From Candidatus Gastranaerophilales bacterium (GTDB taxonomy: Bacteria > Cyanobacteriota > Vampirovibrionia > Gastranaerophilales > Gastranaerophilaceae), in the NCBI GenBank assembly GCA_928722015.1, contig CAKMWI010000002.1:1-64000 (forward strand): a stretch of DNA of 64,000 nucleotides. The letters are read 5' to 3'. Positions 26,700 through 36,654 of this stretch are shown here, piece by piece. The notes beneath the pieces were generated by a model. That model had not been told where the DNA came from. It searched no databases and worked only from the letters and a program-made list of their open reading frames with translations. Each line of letters begins with the position of its first letter. Position 1 is the first letter of the stretch. A program made the position numbers and the translations under genes.

Positions 26700-28586
26700 A
26701 TGATTAGGAGAGGTTTTAGGGTTTTATTATGTGTAATATTAGTAGCAATTATTTGCAAGGGCTGCCTTGTAAAAGATAATCCTGTTGAAAACAACAATAT
26801 TAATAAAAAAGAACAACAAGCATACTCTACTACCTATCCTACGGCAAAAAATGTTTCAATTAATGGAATTGATTATTTGCAATCTCAAACGCCTATAGGC
26901 AAATTCGGGGGAGAGTTAATATCTTCAACTATAGGAGAAGGTCCAAAAACATTTAATCCATATAACAGCAAAGATAACATTTCTGCTCTAATGTCAGGAA
27001 TAATGTATGATGGGTTACTATCATCCGACCCTATAACAGGAAAACCCGTGCCAAAACTGGCAAAAAGCTTTTCAATTTCTCCGGATGGAAAAACTTATAC
27101 AATAAAATTACGAAAAGGAGTAAAATGGACTGATAACAGACCCATTACAGCAGAAGATGTTGTATTTACCTGGCGTGATATCATATTTGCAGGTATGGGA
27201 GATACCTCAACACGAGACTCACTAATTATTAATGACAAACTTCCAACAGTAAAAAAGATTGACGACTATACTGTTGAATTCACAACACCCGAACCATACG
27301 CTCCATTTATTCGTATGCTATCAACGCCAATAGCACCGAAACATATTTTCATGCCAGCTGTAAAAAAAGGCGCAGCATACTTTGATTCTTTTTTATCTAC
27401 AACAACAAAACCTAAAGATTTCGTAACCTCAGGAGCTTTTAAACTAAAAGAATATATTCCTGCTCAACGAGTTGTATTCGAAAAAAATCCTAATTACTAT
27501 GAAATAAATAAAGCAAATCAAAAACTACCTTACTTAGACAAACTTGTATACCTAATTGTCGGAGATTTAAATAATGAAATTCTAAAATTTGAAGCTAAAG
27601 AACTTGATGTAATAACCTTGCAAGGTTCAAAAGTAGCCAGATACAAATCTTTAGAGCCACATTCCGATTTTAAACTTTACAATCTTGGTCCAAATACAGG
27701 AACAATGTATTTATCAATGAATCTTAACAACCGAAAAAATGACAAAGGGCAATACTATGTTAATCCTATAAAACAAAAATGGTTCCAAGATTTAAATTTT
27801 AGAAAAGCAGTAGACTTTGCAATAGATAGAAAAAATATGGTATTAAACATTGCAAATGGTATAGGAGAGCCGCTTTTTACGGCTGAAAGTCTTAATTCTA
27901 TTTATCTGAATAAAGATTTAAAACCTTATGATAAAAATCTGGAAAAAGCAAAAAAACTTTTAAAAGCCTCAGGATTTTATCTCGATAAAAAAGGTAGATT
28001 ATTTGATAAAACCGGCAACAGGGTCGAATTTGACTTATACACAAACGCAGGAAATACTGAACGTGAAGCCATAGGTGTTATGGTAAAACAAGACCTGGAA
28101 GACCTTGGAATGAAAGTAAACTTTAAACCAATTGAATTCAACTCGCTTGTTAATAAACTTGTAAGCACTTTTGATTGGGATATGGTAATAATGGGGCTTA
28201 CAGGTTCTCCCCTGGAACCTAACGGAGGTAAAAATGTATGGCTTTCCGACGGCAGATTACACATGTTTAATCAACGAACACCACAAGAAGGAAAAGCTAA
28301 TATTCTTCCTTGGGAAAAAGATTTGGATGAATGTTTTACAAAAGGCGCACTTGCTACAAAATTTAAAGATAGGAAAAAATACTATGACAGATATCAAGAA
28401 ATAGCCTATAATGAAAAACCATTTATTTATATTTATTCACCAATAATAATTGTGGCAATAAGAGATAAATTCAAAAATATTTATCCTTCCAGCTTGGGAG
28501 GAATTACACATAACATTGAAGAAATTTATATTGATAATAACAACAATATAAAATCACAAAAAAGTAAAAGCGGAGGAAAAAACTAA
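26700..28586 (+). CDS. oppA: Peptide ABC transporter substrate-binding lipoprotein
   Basis: 628 residues. A basic start (MIRRGFR) leads into a hydrophobic helix and the lipobox-like CKGC, with Cys22 as the likely lipidated residue; Lys at -2 is unusual. The mature protein is SBP_bac_5 type: FNPYNSKDNISALMSGIMYDGLL, the family signature KLAKSFSISPDGKTYTIKLRKGVKWTD (split here for length) and FAIDRKNM. It binds oligopeptides, dipeptides or related solutes in the periplasm and delivers them to the permeases encoded next. Its stop overlaps the oppB start. Confidence 0.88.
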   Translation: MIRRGFRVLLCVILVAIICKGCLVKDNPVENNNINKKEQQAYSTTYPTAKNVSINGIDYLQSQTPIGKFGGELISSTIGEGPKTFNPYNSKDNISALMSGIMYDGLLSSDPITGKPVPKLAKSFSISPDGKTYTIKLRKGVKWTDNRPITAEDVVFTWRDIIFAGMGDTSTRDSLIINDKLPTVKKIDDYTVEFTTPEPYAPFIRMLSTPIAPKHIFMPAVKKGAAYFDSFLSTTTKPKDFVTSGAFKLKEYIPAQRVVFEKNPNYYEINKANQKLPYLDKLVYLIVGDLNNEILKFEAKELDVITLQGSKVARYKSLEPHSDFKLYNLGPNTGTMYLSMNLNNRKNDKGQYYVNPIKQKWFQDLNFRKAVDFAIDRKNMVLNIANGIGEPLFTAESLNSIYLNKDLKPYDKNLEKAKKLLKASGFYLDKKGRLFDKTGNRVEFDLYTNAGNTEREAIGVMVKQDLEDLGMKVNFKPIEFNSLVNKLVSTFDWDMVIMGLTGSPLEPNGGKNVWLSDGRLHMFNQRTPQEGKANILPWEKDLDECFTKGALATKFKDRKKYYDRYQEIAYNEKPFIYIYSPIIIVAIRDKFKNIYPSSLGGITHNIEEIYIDNNNNIKSQKSKSGGKN

Positions 28587-29557
28587 TGGATGCATTAAAA
28601 TATATATTAAAAAGAATCATTCAAACAATACCGCTTCTAATTTTGATATCTTTAATAAGCTTTTTTATAATTAGACTTTCTCCTGTGGATCCCCTAGCAG
28701 AGCTAAAATTAAATCCATCAATATCGCCTGTTACCGTAGAAAAAGAAAGGAAACGGCTGGGATTGGATAAACCAATTATAGTTCAATACGGAAAATGGGC
28801 TCTTTCATTTGTAAAAGGAGACTTGGGCGTAACATCAAACGGAGAAAAAGTAAGTCAAAAACTAAAAGAACGAATACCAAATACCCTGCTTCTTACAACA
28901 ATAGTCATTTTATTAACCTGGCTAATTGGAGTTCCTCTAGGAATTATCGCTGCAGTAAATTGGAAAACTCCGTTTGATAGAATTCTTACAGTCATTACAA
29001 GTATAGGAATGGCAATACCGTCATTCTTCTTCGCTGTTTTACTGCTAATTTTCGCAGTCAAAACAGGATGGTTCCCGATTGGAGGATTAACAAGCCCAAA
29101 TTTTGCAGAAATGAATTTTGGAGAAAAATTCCTTGATTTAGCGCATCATCTTATACTACCGGTTACGGTTCTGTTTACAATATCACTAGCAGGTTTACAA
29201 AGACAAATGAGAGCTAATATGCTAGATGTATTAGACAGTGATTATATAAAATTTGCAAGAGCAAAAGGATTAAGTGAAATTTCGGTAATATATAAACATG
29301 CTCTCAGAAACGCTATTAATCCAATGATTACATTATTAGGATTTGAATTTGCAGGATTGTTGTCAGGTGCTGCTTTAACAGAATATGTTTTTCAATATCC
29401 TGGGCTTGGGCGGTTAATATTAGAAGCTGTGTTAAAATCAGACATAAATCTGGTAATGGCATCTTTGATGATGGGCGCAGTTATGCTTGTATTAGGTAAT
29501 TTAATTGCGGATATTCTTCTTATTATAACAGATCCGAGAATAAGGGTAAAATCATGA
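28586..29557 (+). CDS. oppB: Peptide ABC transporter permease, OppB/DppB type
   Basis: 323 residues and six predicted spans. It opens with the typical LKYILKRIIQTIPLLI and has IRLSPVDPLAE, LGLDKPIIVQYGKW, and the cytoplasmic EAA loop (RAKGLSEISVIYKHALRNA) that docks the ATPase. The C-terminus ends DILLIITDPRIRVK. It overlaps oppA by one base and oppC by four. Confidence 0.93.
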   Translation: MDALKYILKRIIQTIPLLILISLISFFIIRLSPVDPLAELKLNPSISPVTVEKERKRLGLDKPIIVQYGKWALSFVKGDLGVTSNGEKVSQKLKERIPNTLLLTTIVILLTWLIGVPLGIIAAVNWKTPFDRILTVITSIGMAIPSFFFAVLLLIFAVKTGWFPIGGLTSPNFAEMNFGEKFLDLAHHLILPVTVLFTISLAGLQRQMRANMLDVLDSDYIKFARAKGLSEISVIYKHALRNAINPMITLLGFEFAGLLSGAALTEYVFQYPGLGRLILEAVLKSDINLVMASLMMGAVMLVLGNLIADILLIITDPRIRVKS

Positions 29558-30621
29558 TTAAAGATGTTTTACAACAATTGTGGAAAGATAAATTTTCGAG
29601 AATTTCATTGCTTGTTCTCGGAATCATTTATATTGCATTATTTTTAGCAGATTTTATTGCTCCATACACAAAAGATTTTTCTGACCGAACAATGGCATAC
29701 GTTCCACCGTCTAAAATATTTACAATTACCCCTGAAGGCAGACTTTCAAAGCCATATACTTACAATTATATCCGAGAATTTGACAATGACAAACTGGAAA
29801 TAAAGTACTCCCTTGATCGCTCCAAAAAACACTATATAAAATTTTTTGCAAAAGGACAGCCATATAAGTTTTTAGGAATTATTCCTATGAATAGACACCT
29901 TGTTACGACAGACAACACAGGAAGACTATTCTTACTAGGAACTGACATTAACGGGAGAGATGTTTTTTCAAGACTTCTTTTTGGCGGCAGAATATCCATG
30001 ACAATAGGTTTTCTTGCATTATTTGTGTTATTTCCTATTGGGTTGTTATATGGAGGTATATCAGGCTACTTTGGAGGAAAAGTTGACATGATAATGATGA
30101 GATTTGCAGAAGCAATTATGTCAATTCCAAGTTTTTACTTATTAATAATTCTTGCATCAATATTACCGTCAGGAATGACAAGTACCCAACGATTTTTACT
30201 AATAGTAATTATACTTGCTCTTATCGGTTGGGCAGGATTTGCAAGAGTTGTTCGAGGAATGGTCTTATCCATCAAAAATCAGGAATATGTTCAAGCCGCT
30301 AAAGCCGTCGGAGCTTCCAAATTAAGAATAATTATAAAACATATTCTTCCGCAAACAACAAGTTTTGTAATAGTTGCAATGACATTATCAATCCCGTCAT
30401 ATATATTGTCTGAATCCGGTTTGAGTTTTCTTGGTTTAGGTATCCAACAGCCTGATGCAAGCTGGGGAAATATGCTTAAAGAAGCCCAGGAATTTACTAA
30501 TATTCTGTATAGGCCTTGGCTGTTGACTCCTGGTTTTTTAATTTTTGTATCGGTTTTGGCATTTAACGTAATCGGTGATACCATAAGAGATATACTGGAT
30601 CCGCAGAGTAAAGTAAGATAA
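29554..30621 (+). CDS. oppC: Peptide ABC transporter permease, OppC/DppC type
   Basis: 355 residues. The N-terminal FSRISLLVLGIIYIALFLADFIAPY span is followed by an unusually long periplasmic loop of roughly 95 residues (about 40-135). The family signature GTDINGRDVFSRLLFGGRIS follows, then the EAA loop (AKAVGASKLRIIIKHILPQ). It ends in FNVIGDTIRDILDPQSK. No ATP-binding genes follow, so OppD/OppF-type subunits must be encoded elsewhere. Confidence 0.93.
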   Translation: MIKDVLQQLWKDKFSRISLLVLGIIYIALFLADFIAPYTKDFSDRTMAYVPPSKIFTITPEGRLSKPYTYNYIREFDNDKLEIKYSLDRSKKHYIKFFAKGQPYKFLGIIPMNRHLVTTDNTGRLFLLGTDINGRDVFSRLLFGGRISMTIGFLALFVLFPIGLLYGGISGYFGGKVDMIMMRFAEAIMSIPSFYLLIILASILPSGMTSTQRFLLIVIILALIGWAGFARVVRGMVLSIKNQEYVQAAKAVGASKLRIIIKHILPQTTSFVIVAMTLSIPSYILSESGLSFLGLGIQQPDASWGNMLKEAQEFTNILYRPWLLTPGFLIFVSVLAFNVIGDTIRDILDPQSKVR

Positions 30622-30644
30622 TAAAAAACGTTTTAAGGAGAGTT

Positions 30645-31385
30645 ATGGAAGTAAGTTTAGACCACTTAACAAATATTATTAACCTTGACTATATGCTTAG
30701 AATACTGATTGCTGTTATATTCGGATTCTGCATAGGTTTAGAAAGGGAATTAACAAATAAATATGCAGGATTGAGAACACACATTTTAGTATGTTTAGGG
30801 GCTTGTGTATTTACACTTATTTCAATCTACGGATTTCCTACATTTGCACCCGGAGATAATGTGATAATCGATCAGGCAACAGGTGTAAGAGATACTTCTC
30901 GAGTTGCAGCTCAAATTGTTACAGGTATTGGTTTTATCGGTGCAGGTACTGTACTTCGCAACGGACCAATTGTTCTTGGTTTAACAACTGCAGCAACATT
31001 GTGGATTGCTGCAAGTATAGGTATGGCATGCGGAGCAGGCATGTTTGAAATAGCATTTGCCGGCACTCTGCTCTCAATACTAACCCTTGTTTCTATAAGA
31101 GTCTTTGAAAGAAAAGTTTTGCCTAACAGCACCAAAAGAACAAAAAGAATAAAACTTGTTATTGTATGTCAAAACCAATATGCTAAAAAAATCCATGAAT
31201 TTATTATCGAAAAATATCAAGATATCTCTGAATTGTCAAAAAAGCAATTGAGAACTGATGAAAATACAACAAAAATAACATGTGTAATGGATATCATTAC
31301 AAGAAAACCAATAAAAGACTTATATAAAACTTTTCAAAATATTGAAGGAATAGATTCTATTGCAATACAAGAAGCTAATGAGTGA
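30645..31385 (+). CDS. MgtC/SapB-family membrane protein
   Basis: 246 residues. The N-terminal half has the family signatures GFCIGLERELTNKYAGLRTH, LVCLGACVFTLIS and VTGIGFIGAGTVLR with about four spans. The C-terminal part from about residue 165 is a soluble, ACT-like domain. Members are linked to Mg2+ limitation and to control of F-type ATP synthase in pathogens; the role here is unknown. AAGGAG precedes the ATG. It begins 23 bases after oppC and may belong to that operon. Confidence 0.88.
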   Translation: MEVSLDHLTNIINLDYMLRILIAVIFGFCIGLERELTNKYAGLRTHILVCLGACVFTLISIYGFPTFAPGDNVIIDQATGVRDTSRVAAQIVTGIGFIGAGTVLRNGPIVLGLTTAATLWIAASIGMACGAGMFEIAFAGTLLSILTLVSIRVFERKVLPNSTKRTKRIKLVIVCQNQYAKKIHEFIIEKYQDISELSKKQLRTDENTTKITCVMDIITRKPIKDLYKTFQNIEGIDSIAIQEANE

Positions 31386-31459
31386 TAGCAACTTTACTTT
31401 CAAACAAGTTTAATATAAGATAAAATGAAAGAATACAGTTGTAAAGGGAGACTATTGAG

Positions 31460-32170
31460 TTGAAATATAAACGAATTTTGCTAAAAATTAGCGGGGAAGC
31501 GCTGTTGGGTGAACAACAGTTTGGAATAGATCAAGCCCCGATAAAAATGATTGCAAATGAAATAAAAAAAGTAACAATAGAAGGTGCAGAAGTTGCGGTT
31601 GTTGTCGGAGGCGGTAATATATTCCGAGGGATGAAAAACAGCGCAAAACTAGGAATGGATCAAGCTTCAGGTGATTATGTTGGAATGCTTGCAACTGTGA
31701 TGAATGCTATAGCTTTACAAAGTGCTCTTAATCAAATAGATGTTCCATGCAGAGTCCAAACAGCAATTACAATGAATCAAATTGCTGAACCATATATCAG
31801 ACACAGGGCAATTCGACACCTTGAAAAAGGAAGAGTTGTAATTTTTGCCGCAGGAACAGGAAACCCATTTTTCACAACTGATACCGCTGCCGCATTAAGA
31901 GCATCCGAAATTAATGCTCAAGCAATGTTAATGGCTAAAAACGGAGTTGATGGCGTTTATACGGATGATCCAAATACAAATCCGCAAGCAAAAAAATTGG
32001 AAACCATAACCTATGATGATATCATCAAAAATGGTCTAAAAATTATGGATACTTCAGCATGCGCATTATGTAAACAAAATAATATTCCAATAGTTGTCTT
32101 TGATTTCAAAAAAGAAAACGGTATCAAAGAAATATTAAATGGTCAAAAAGTGGGAACTTATATTAGTTAA
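31460..32170 (+). CDS. pyrH: UMP kinase PyrH
   Basis: 236 residues, amino-acid kinase family. YKRILLKISGEALLG at the N-terminus, VVVGGGNIFRG, and GTGNPFFTTDTAAALRASEI in the middle are diagnostic. It phosphorylates UMP to UDP. The start is a TTG, nine bases after GGGAG; no ATG fits. It heads pyrH-frr-cdsA-rnc-rpe. Confidence 0.96.
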   Translation: MKYKRILLKISGEALLGEQQFGIDQAPIKMIANEIKKVTIEGAEVAVVVGGGNIFRGMKNSAKLGMDQASGDYVGMLATVMNAIALQSALNQIDVPCRVQTAITMNQIAEPYIRHRAIRHLEKGRVVIFAAGTGNPFFTTDTAAALRASEINAQAMLMAKNGVDGVYTDDPNTNPQAKKLETITYDDIIKNGLKIMDTSACALCKQNNIPIVVFDFKKENGIKEILNGQKVGTYIS

Positions 32171-32188
32171 TAATGAAAGAGGTTAAAA

Positions 32189-32755
32189 ATGTCAGAAGCA
32201 TTAGATGAATTATTTTTATTCGGGGAAGAAAAAATGGAAAAAGCCATTGCCCAATTACAAAAAGAATTTGGTACAATTCGTTCTGGCCGTGCCAATCCCG
32301 GAATTTTAGATAAAGTTATCGTTGAATATTATGGAGCTCCTACTCCATTAAGACAAATGTCTCAAGTTTCAGTTCAAGACGGAACAACTCTTGTTATAAC
32401 TCCTTATGACAAATCCATTATGAAAGAAATCGAAAAAGCAATTATCAAAGCTGAAATAGGAATTACTCCAAACAGTGATGGTATTTGTATAAGATTACCT
32501 TTCCCGCCTTTAACAGAAGATCGCAGAAAAGAAATTGCCAAAGAGGTAAAAAAATTAGGAGAAGATGCTAAAGTAGCAATTAGAAATATCAGAAGAGATA
32601 TGTCAGATAATTTGAAAAAAATTGAAAAAAATGAAAATTTACCTGAAGATATGGTAAAAGATAATCAAGACAAAATTCAAAAACTTACAGATAAATACAC
32701 TGCAAATGTTGACACGGCAGTATCTGCAAAAGAAAAAGAGGTTATGACTGTATAA
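32189..32755 (+). CDS. frr: Ribosome recycling factor
   Basis: 188 residues, standard length. FGTIRSGRANPGILDKVIVEYYG, then PPLTEDRRKEIAKEVKKLGE, then AIRNIRRDM are characteristic. With EF-G it splits the post-termination ribosome. GAGG precedes the ATG, and the stop overlaps the cdsA start (TAATG). Confidence 0.97.
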   Translation: MSEALDELFLFGEEKMEKAIAQLQKEFGTIRSGRANPGILDKVIVEYYGAPTPLRQMSQVSVQDGTTLVITPYDKSIMKEIEKAIIKAEIGITPNSDGICIRLPFPPLTEDRRKEIAKEVKKLGEDAKVAIRNIRRDMSDNLKKIEKNENLPEDMVKDNQDKIQKLTDKYTANVDTAVSAKEKEVMTV

Positions 32756-33624
32756 TGATTGACTTAGGCTTGAATAATAATGCAAAGAGAATGCTAACAG
32801 GTTTCATTATGGGAACTATTGTTATGCTTTGTATAATATGGGGTGATTTAGCTTTATTATGCTTATTAGCATTTATGCTATTTGCAGGCTCAAGAGAATA
32901 TGTAAAAATGCTTAACCATAAAGGATTTTATCCAAGCCTTAAGGTTATCTATTTAACAGAAGCAATATTAGCAGCTGTTGTATACTTTAAAAGATTTGAC
33001 TTGGTAGCTATAACTTTAACAATATGTGCAATGGGTTCTTTTATGTGGGTATTATTTAGAGGACGCCAGCCATATATTGCAAACGTAGCTACAACATTAT
33101 TAGGTATGGTATATTGCGGATGGTTTCCGCTTCATTTAATATTCCTAAGAGACTTATCATGTGATAAATATGATAGCGGTTTAGGATTTGTAGTATTGAT
33201 GTTTATTTCTATACTATTAACAGATATCGGCTGCTATTATGTAGGCTCAAAATTTGGGAAACACAAACTCGCACCGGTAATAAGTCCAAATAAAACTATT
33301 GAAGGCTCTGTTGGCGGTGCTTTTTTCGCAATCATTGGTGCTATGGTAATTGGTTTATATTTAGGTGTTCAGTGGTATATAGCACTTCTTGCAGGAATAC
33401 TTTGTACAACTTTTGCTCAAATTGGAGATTTATCAGAATCTCTAATAAAACGAGATGCCGGAGTTAAAGACTCCGGAACCAGTTTACCTGGGCATGGAGG
33501 ATTTTTAGATAGAACAGACAGTTTTATTTTAACACTGCCAATCATGTATTATTTCTGTAAATGTTTTATTTTCCATACAGAATGGATACATACATTATCT
33601 CAATATGTAAAAGGACTTTTCTAA
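32755..33624 (+). CDS. cdsA: Phosphatidate cytidylyltransferase CdsA
   Basis: 289 residues with eight or so spans. The CDP-diacylglycerol synthase signature is complete near the C-terminus: ESLIKRDAGVKDSG, then LPGHGGFLDRTDS. It makes CDP-diacylglycerol for phospholipid synthesis. It is coupled at both ends (TAATG overlaps with frr and rnc). uppS, often found between frr and cdsA, is missing. Confidence 0.95.
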   Translation: MIDLGLNNNAKRMLTGFIMGTIVMLCIIWGDLALLCLLAFMLFAGSREYVKMLNHKGFYPSLKVIYLTEAILAAVVYFKRFDLVAITLTICAMGSFMWVLFRGRQPYIANVATTLLGMVYCGWFPLHLIFLRDLSCDKYDSGLGFVVLMFISILLTDIGCYYVGSKFGKHKLAPVISPNKTIEGSVGGAFFAIIGAMVIGLYLGVQWYIALLAGILCTTFAQIGDLSESLIKRDAGVKDSGTSLPGHGGFLDRTDSFILTLPIMYYFCKCFIFHTEWIHTLSQYVKGLF

Positions 33625-34307
33625 TGAAATCAGTTGCTGATATATTTGGAATAGAAACAGTAACTGCAGATTTGTATCAGTATGCTTTAACACATCCATC
33701 CTTTACTAAGGAAAAATCACTTCCATATAATCAGTGCTATGAACGATTGGAATTTTTAGGAGATGCTGTTCTAAAATTAACAATTTCGGATGTATTGTTT
33801 AATATTTATCCTGAAGCTCAAGAAGGAGAATTATCAAAAATTCGAAGTATTATTGTTTCAGATAATACATTAGCAAATATAGCAAAGAAAAACGGATTAC
33901 AAGAACTAATTATAATGAGTCGACATGAAGAAAAACAGGGTTGCAGAAATTTAAACTCAATTTGTGCATGTGCATTTGAAGCAATACTTGGTGCATATTA
34001 TCTTGACGGAAAATTTGACGAAATAATCAATTATATAAAAACGACTTTTGAACCTTATATAACAGAAGTAAAAAACCATTTTGAAAAATTTAACGCAAAA
34101 GCAATCCTACAAGAATATACTCAAGGACAAAACAAAACTACACCTATTTATACAGTATTAAACGAAACAGGTCCAGAACATAAAAAAATTTTTGAAGTAG
34201 AAGTTAGGTATAATAATGAAATTTTGGCTATTGAAAAAGGAAATACAAAAAAAGAAGCTGAACAAAAATGCGCATATACCGCCTGTCAAAAGTTAGGAAT
34301 TATATAA
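33624..34307 (+). CDS. rnc: Ribonuclease III
   Basis: 227 residues from the ATG that overlaps the cdsA stop. The catalytic signature ERLEFLGDAVLKL is near residue 38, the second acidic cluster FEAILGAYYLDG near 112, and a C-terminal double-stranded RNA-binding domain runs from about 155 (AKAILQEYTQG ... KKEAEQKCAYTACQKLG). It processes rRNA and structured mRNAs. Confidence 0.95.
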   Translation: MKSVADIFGIETVTADLYQYALTHPSFTKEKSLPYNQCYERLEFLGDAVLKLTISDVLFNIYPEAQEGELSKIRSIIVSDNTLANIAKKNGLQELIIMSRHEEKQGCRNLNSICACAFEAILGAYYLDGKFDEIINYIKTTFEPYITEVKNHFEKFNAKAILQEYTQGQNKTTPIYTVLNETGPEHKKIFEVEVRYNNEILAIEKGNTKKEAEQKCAYTACQKLGII

Positions 34308-34308
34308 A

Positions 34309-34959
34309 ATGAGAAAAAATATTATAGTTTCACCATCAATACTTTCTGCAGATTTTGCAAACCTTGAACGAGACATCAAAAAAGTTGAGCAAAATGGAGC
34401 GGATTGGATACATGTTGATGTTATGGACGGACATTTTGTACCAAATATAACTATTGGAATTCCAGTTGTAAAATCTTTAAAAGCAGTTACAGAGCTCCCC
34501 TTAGATGTCCACTTAATGATAGACAATCCACAAAAATATATTGATGATTTTGCAAAATCCGGAGCAGATATTATAACCTTTCATTATGAAGCAGTAAATG
34601 AACCTGAAATTATACCTTTGATAACAAAAATAAAAAATTTAGGAGTAAAAGCCGGATTATCAATAAAACCAAATACAACGCCGGAATTAATAAAAAAATA
34701 TTTATCAGAACTAGATCTAGTCCTTATAATGACTGTAGAACCAGGATTCGGCGGACAAAAATTTATTGATAGCTGCGCAAAAAAAATAGAAATTATAAAA
34801 AATTGTGCACCTCAACATCTTATAATCCAAGTTGATGGAGGTATCAACGCACAAACAGCTCAAATATGTAAAAATTACGGAGCAAATTCGCTTGTTGCAG
34901 GCAATTATATATACAAATCAAATAACATAAAAGAAGCTATTAAATCTTTGAAAAATTAA
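34309..34959 (+). CDS. rpe: Ribulose-phosphate 3-epimerase
   Basis: 216 residues, a TIM barrel. SPSILSADFANLE, HVDVMDGHFVPNITIG, HLMIDNP, TVEPGFGGQKFI and QVDGGIN are all present, including the metal-binding His and Asp residues. It interconverts ribulose-5-P and xylulose-5-P. It starts one base after the rnc stop. Confidence 0.96.
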   Translation: MRKNIIVSPSILSADFANLERDIKKVEQNGADWIHVDVMDGHFVPNITIGIPVVKSLKAVTELPLDVHLMIDNPQKYIDDFAKSGADIITFHYEAVNEPEIIPLITKIKNLGVKAGLSIKPNTTPELIKKYLSELDLVLIMTVEPGFGGQKFIDSCAKKIEIIKNCAPQHLIIQVDGGINAQTAQICKNYGANSLVAGNYIYKSNNIKEAIKSLKN

Positions 34960-34963
34960 CTCA

Positions 34964-36103
34964 CTAAATATTAATTTTTTCGCCTTTTCTAATCTTTCGT
35001 TTTAAAATTTCATCGATATTGGTACTTAATTTTGCAGTATCGTCAGTACCGTCATTTTGAGAAGATTTAACATCTTTATCAGATTCAGGTTCCTTACCAT
35101 CCAGAGTACCCTTATTATCTGATTCATTTGAAGCTGATATTCCTGCAACACCTGTTCTTGCTTCCACTTGTCCTTTATAAGAAACAGCACGGGCCATATT
35201 TTCTGAATTTACAGAAGCTGCTCCGTTTTGAGTATCCTGTGCAGTTTCAGAGTTTTGAACAGATTCAGAACCAACAGCAACAGCCTTATTACCTACTATA
35301 TAATCAACAATTCTCCAAAATGCATATCCTTTTATTGAAGTTAACAATTCATTTCCAATACCTACCGTTTCTGCCCCAAAATCTTGGGCAGAAGAAATAG
35401 ATGTAGTCTGAGCATTTATAGTAGATTCAAATTGATTAAAATCCGCCTCTGAAACAGATATTGAAGATTGCGCAGTAACACCATAGCGCTCTAGTTGCTG
35501 TTGTAACCGATTAATTTTGCCGATTGCTGAACTATTACCTTTATCATTATTTAAATTAGCAACTTCATTCTTTAATTCTGCCTGTGCAGCTTCAGCCTTT
35601 GCCAAAAGTTCAGTCATATAGTTTTCCAAATTTTCAATCTCATTTACAGACTGTGCTTGAGTAGCCTCTATAATTGAAGCAGATTCTAATGCGGCTTTAG
35701 AAGTTTGTTGACTATCAGCAGTAAAAATTGTTGCTTGATTTCTAAGACTTACCCCTGCATTTTGCAAATCCTCACGCTTGGACTGAGCAGCAGTCTTTTC
35801 TTCTTGACCGGTTTCAGAAGTGGGTTCTGTTGATACAGAAACACTTTCCTCTGAAACAGAAGTTTCATCAGCCAATAACGGTGTACTGGTTGGCTGTGCA
35901 GATATTGATGATGCAGATTCAGATGCCATTTCATAGGTAGTTTCATCATTTGAATCTAATGAAGCTCTAAATTCCTGAGCCCACTGTAGGTATTGTGTAG
36001 GGACTTCAATACCCTGTTGCTCATACTTTATAATTTCTTTTGCAGTTAACCTGCGCCAATCTATCTGCTGTGGAGATATTGCACCTATTCGAGAAACTTC
36101 CAT
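34964..36103 (-). CDS. Unknown Ser/Thr/Gln/Glu-rich coiled-coil protein
   Basis: 379 residues with no signal peptide. The first 50 residues are well-ordered (IDWRRLTAKEIIKYEQQGIE, then PTQYLQWAQEF). A low-complexity Ser/Thr/Glu tract covers about 55-110. A coiled coil covers about 150-215 (ENYMTELLAKAEAAQAEL ... NRLQQQLERYG), and a polar tail rich in Ser, Asn and Asp follows, ending DEILKRKIRKGEKINI. AAGGA six bases before the ATG supports the start. No family is recognised. The layout is like an adaptor or structural protein. Its stop is four bases from the convergent rpe stop. Confidence 0.65.
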   Translation of the reverse strand: MEVSRIGAISPQQIDWRRLTAKEIIKYEQQGIEVPTQYLQWAQEFRASLDSNDETTYEMASESASSISAQPTSTPLLADETSVSEESVSVSTEPTSETGQEEKTAAQSKREDLQNAGVSLRNQATIFTADSQQTSKAALESASIIEATQAQSVNEIENLENYMTELLAKAEAAQAELKNEVANLNNDKGNSSAIGKINRLQQQLERYGVTAQSSISVSEADFNQFESTINAQTTSISSAQDFGAETVGIGNELLTSIKGYAFWRIVDYIVGNKAVAVGSESVQNSETAQDTQNGAASVNSENMARAVSYKGQVEARTGVAGISASNESDNKGTLDGKEPESDKDVKSSQNDGTDDTAKLSTNIDEILKRKIRKGEKINI

Positions 36104-36271
36104 CGTTCATCCTTGTTTTATCTACTACCCTGTATTACGGATAAAAACAAATAAACTTTAAATTTATTTATTTATTTTTACAAATATTAAAATCATTCAT
36201 ACAATTAAGGGATAATATTTTTTACAAATCGATATATTATAATTATTAAAATGTAGAAAAGAGGATTAGTT

Positions 36272-36652
36272 ATGAACCTTGAAGAGTTGATGGAAAAGGC
36301 TATACAAGCATCTGCAAATGCGTATGTTCCATATTCAAAATTTCCGGTAGGCGCTTGTGTTTTAACAGAAAACGACAAAATATACTCTGGATGTAATTTT
36401 GAAAATTCAAGTTTTGGATTAACAATATGTGCGGAAAGAAATGCTATCGGCTCAGCCATCGCAGATGGCGAAAGAAAGATAAGAGCAATCGCAGTTTACT
36501 CACCCAAAATGGATAAATGTACCCCCTGTGGAGCCTGCAGACAGGTTATAAGTGAATTTGCAGACGAAAATACTGATGTAATTTTGAAAATAGGCAATGA
36601 GCTAAAAATTTATAAAATTCACGAACTATTACCTGAGAACTTTTCTCTATAA
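36272..36652 (+). CDS. cdd: Cytidine deaminase
   Basis: 126 residues, the small tetrameric type. The zinc site is shown by CAERNAIGSAI (Cys and catalytic Glu) and CTPCGACRQVI (two more Cys). YVPYSKFPVGACV near the N-terminus is typical. It deaminates cytidine and deoxycytidine. GAGG precedes the ATG and a TATAAT lies about 30 bases upstream. Confidence 0.95.
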   Translation: MNLEELMEKAIQASANAYVPYSKFPVGACVLTENDKIYSGCNFENSSFGLTICAERNAIGSAIADGERKIRAIAVYSPKMDKCTPCGACRQVISEFADENTDVILKIGNELKIYKIHELLPENFSL

Positions 36653-36654
36653 TT

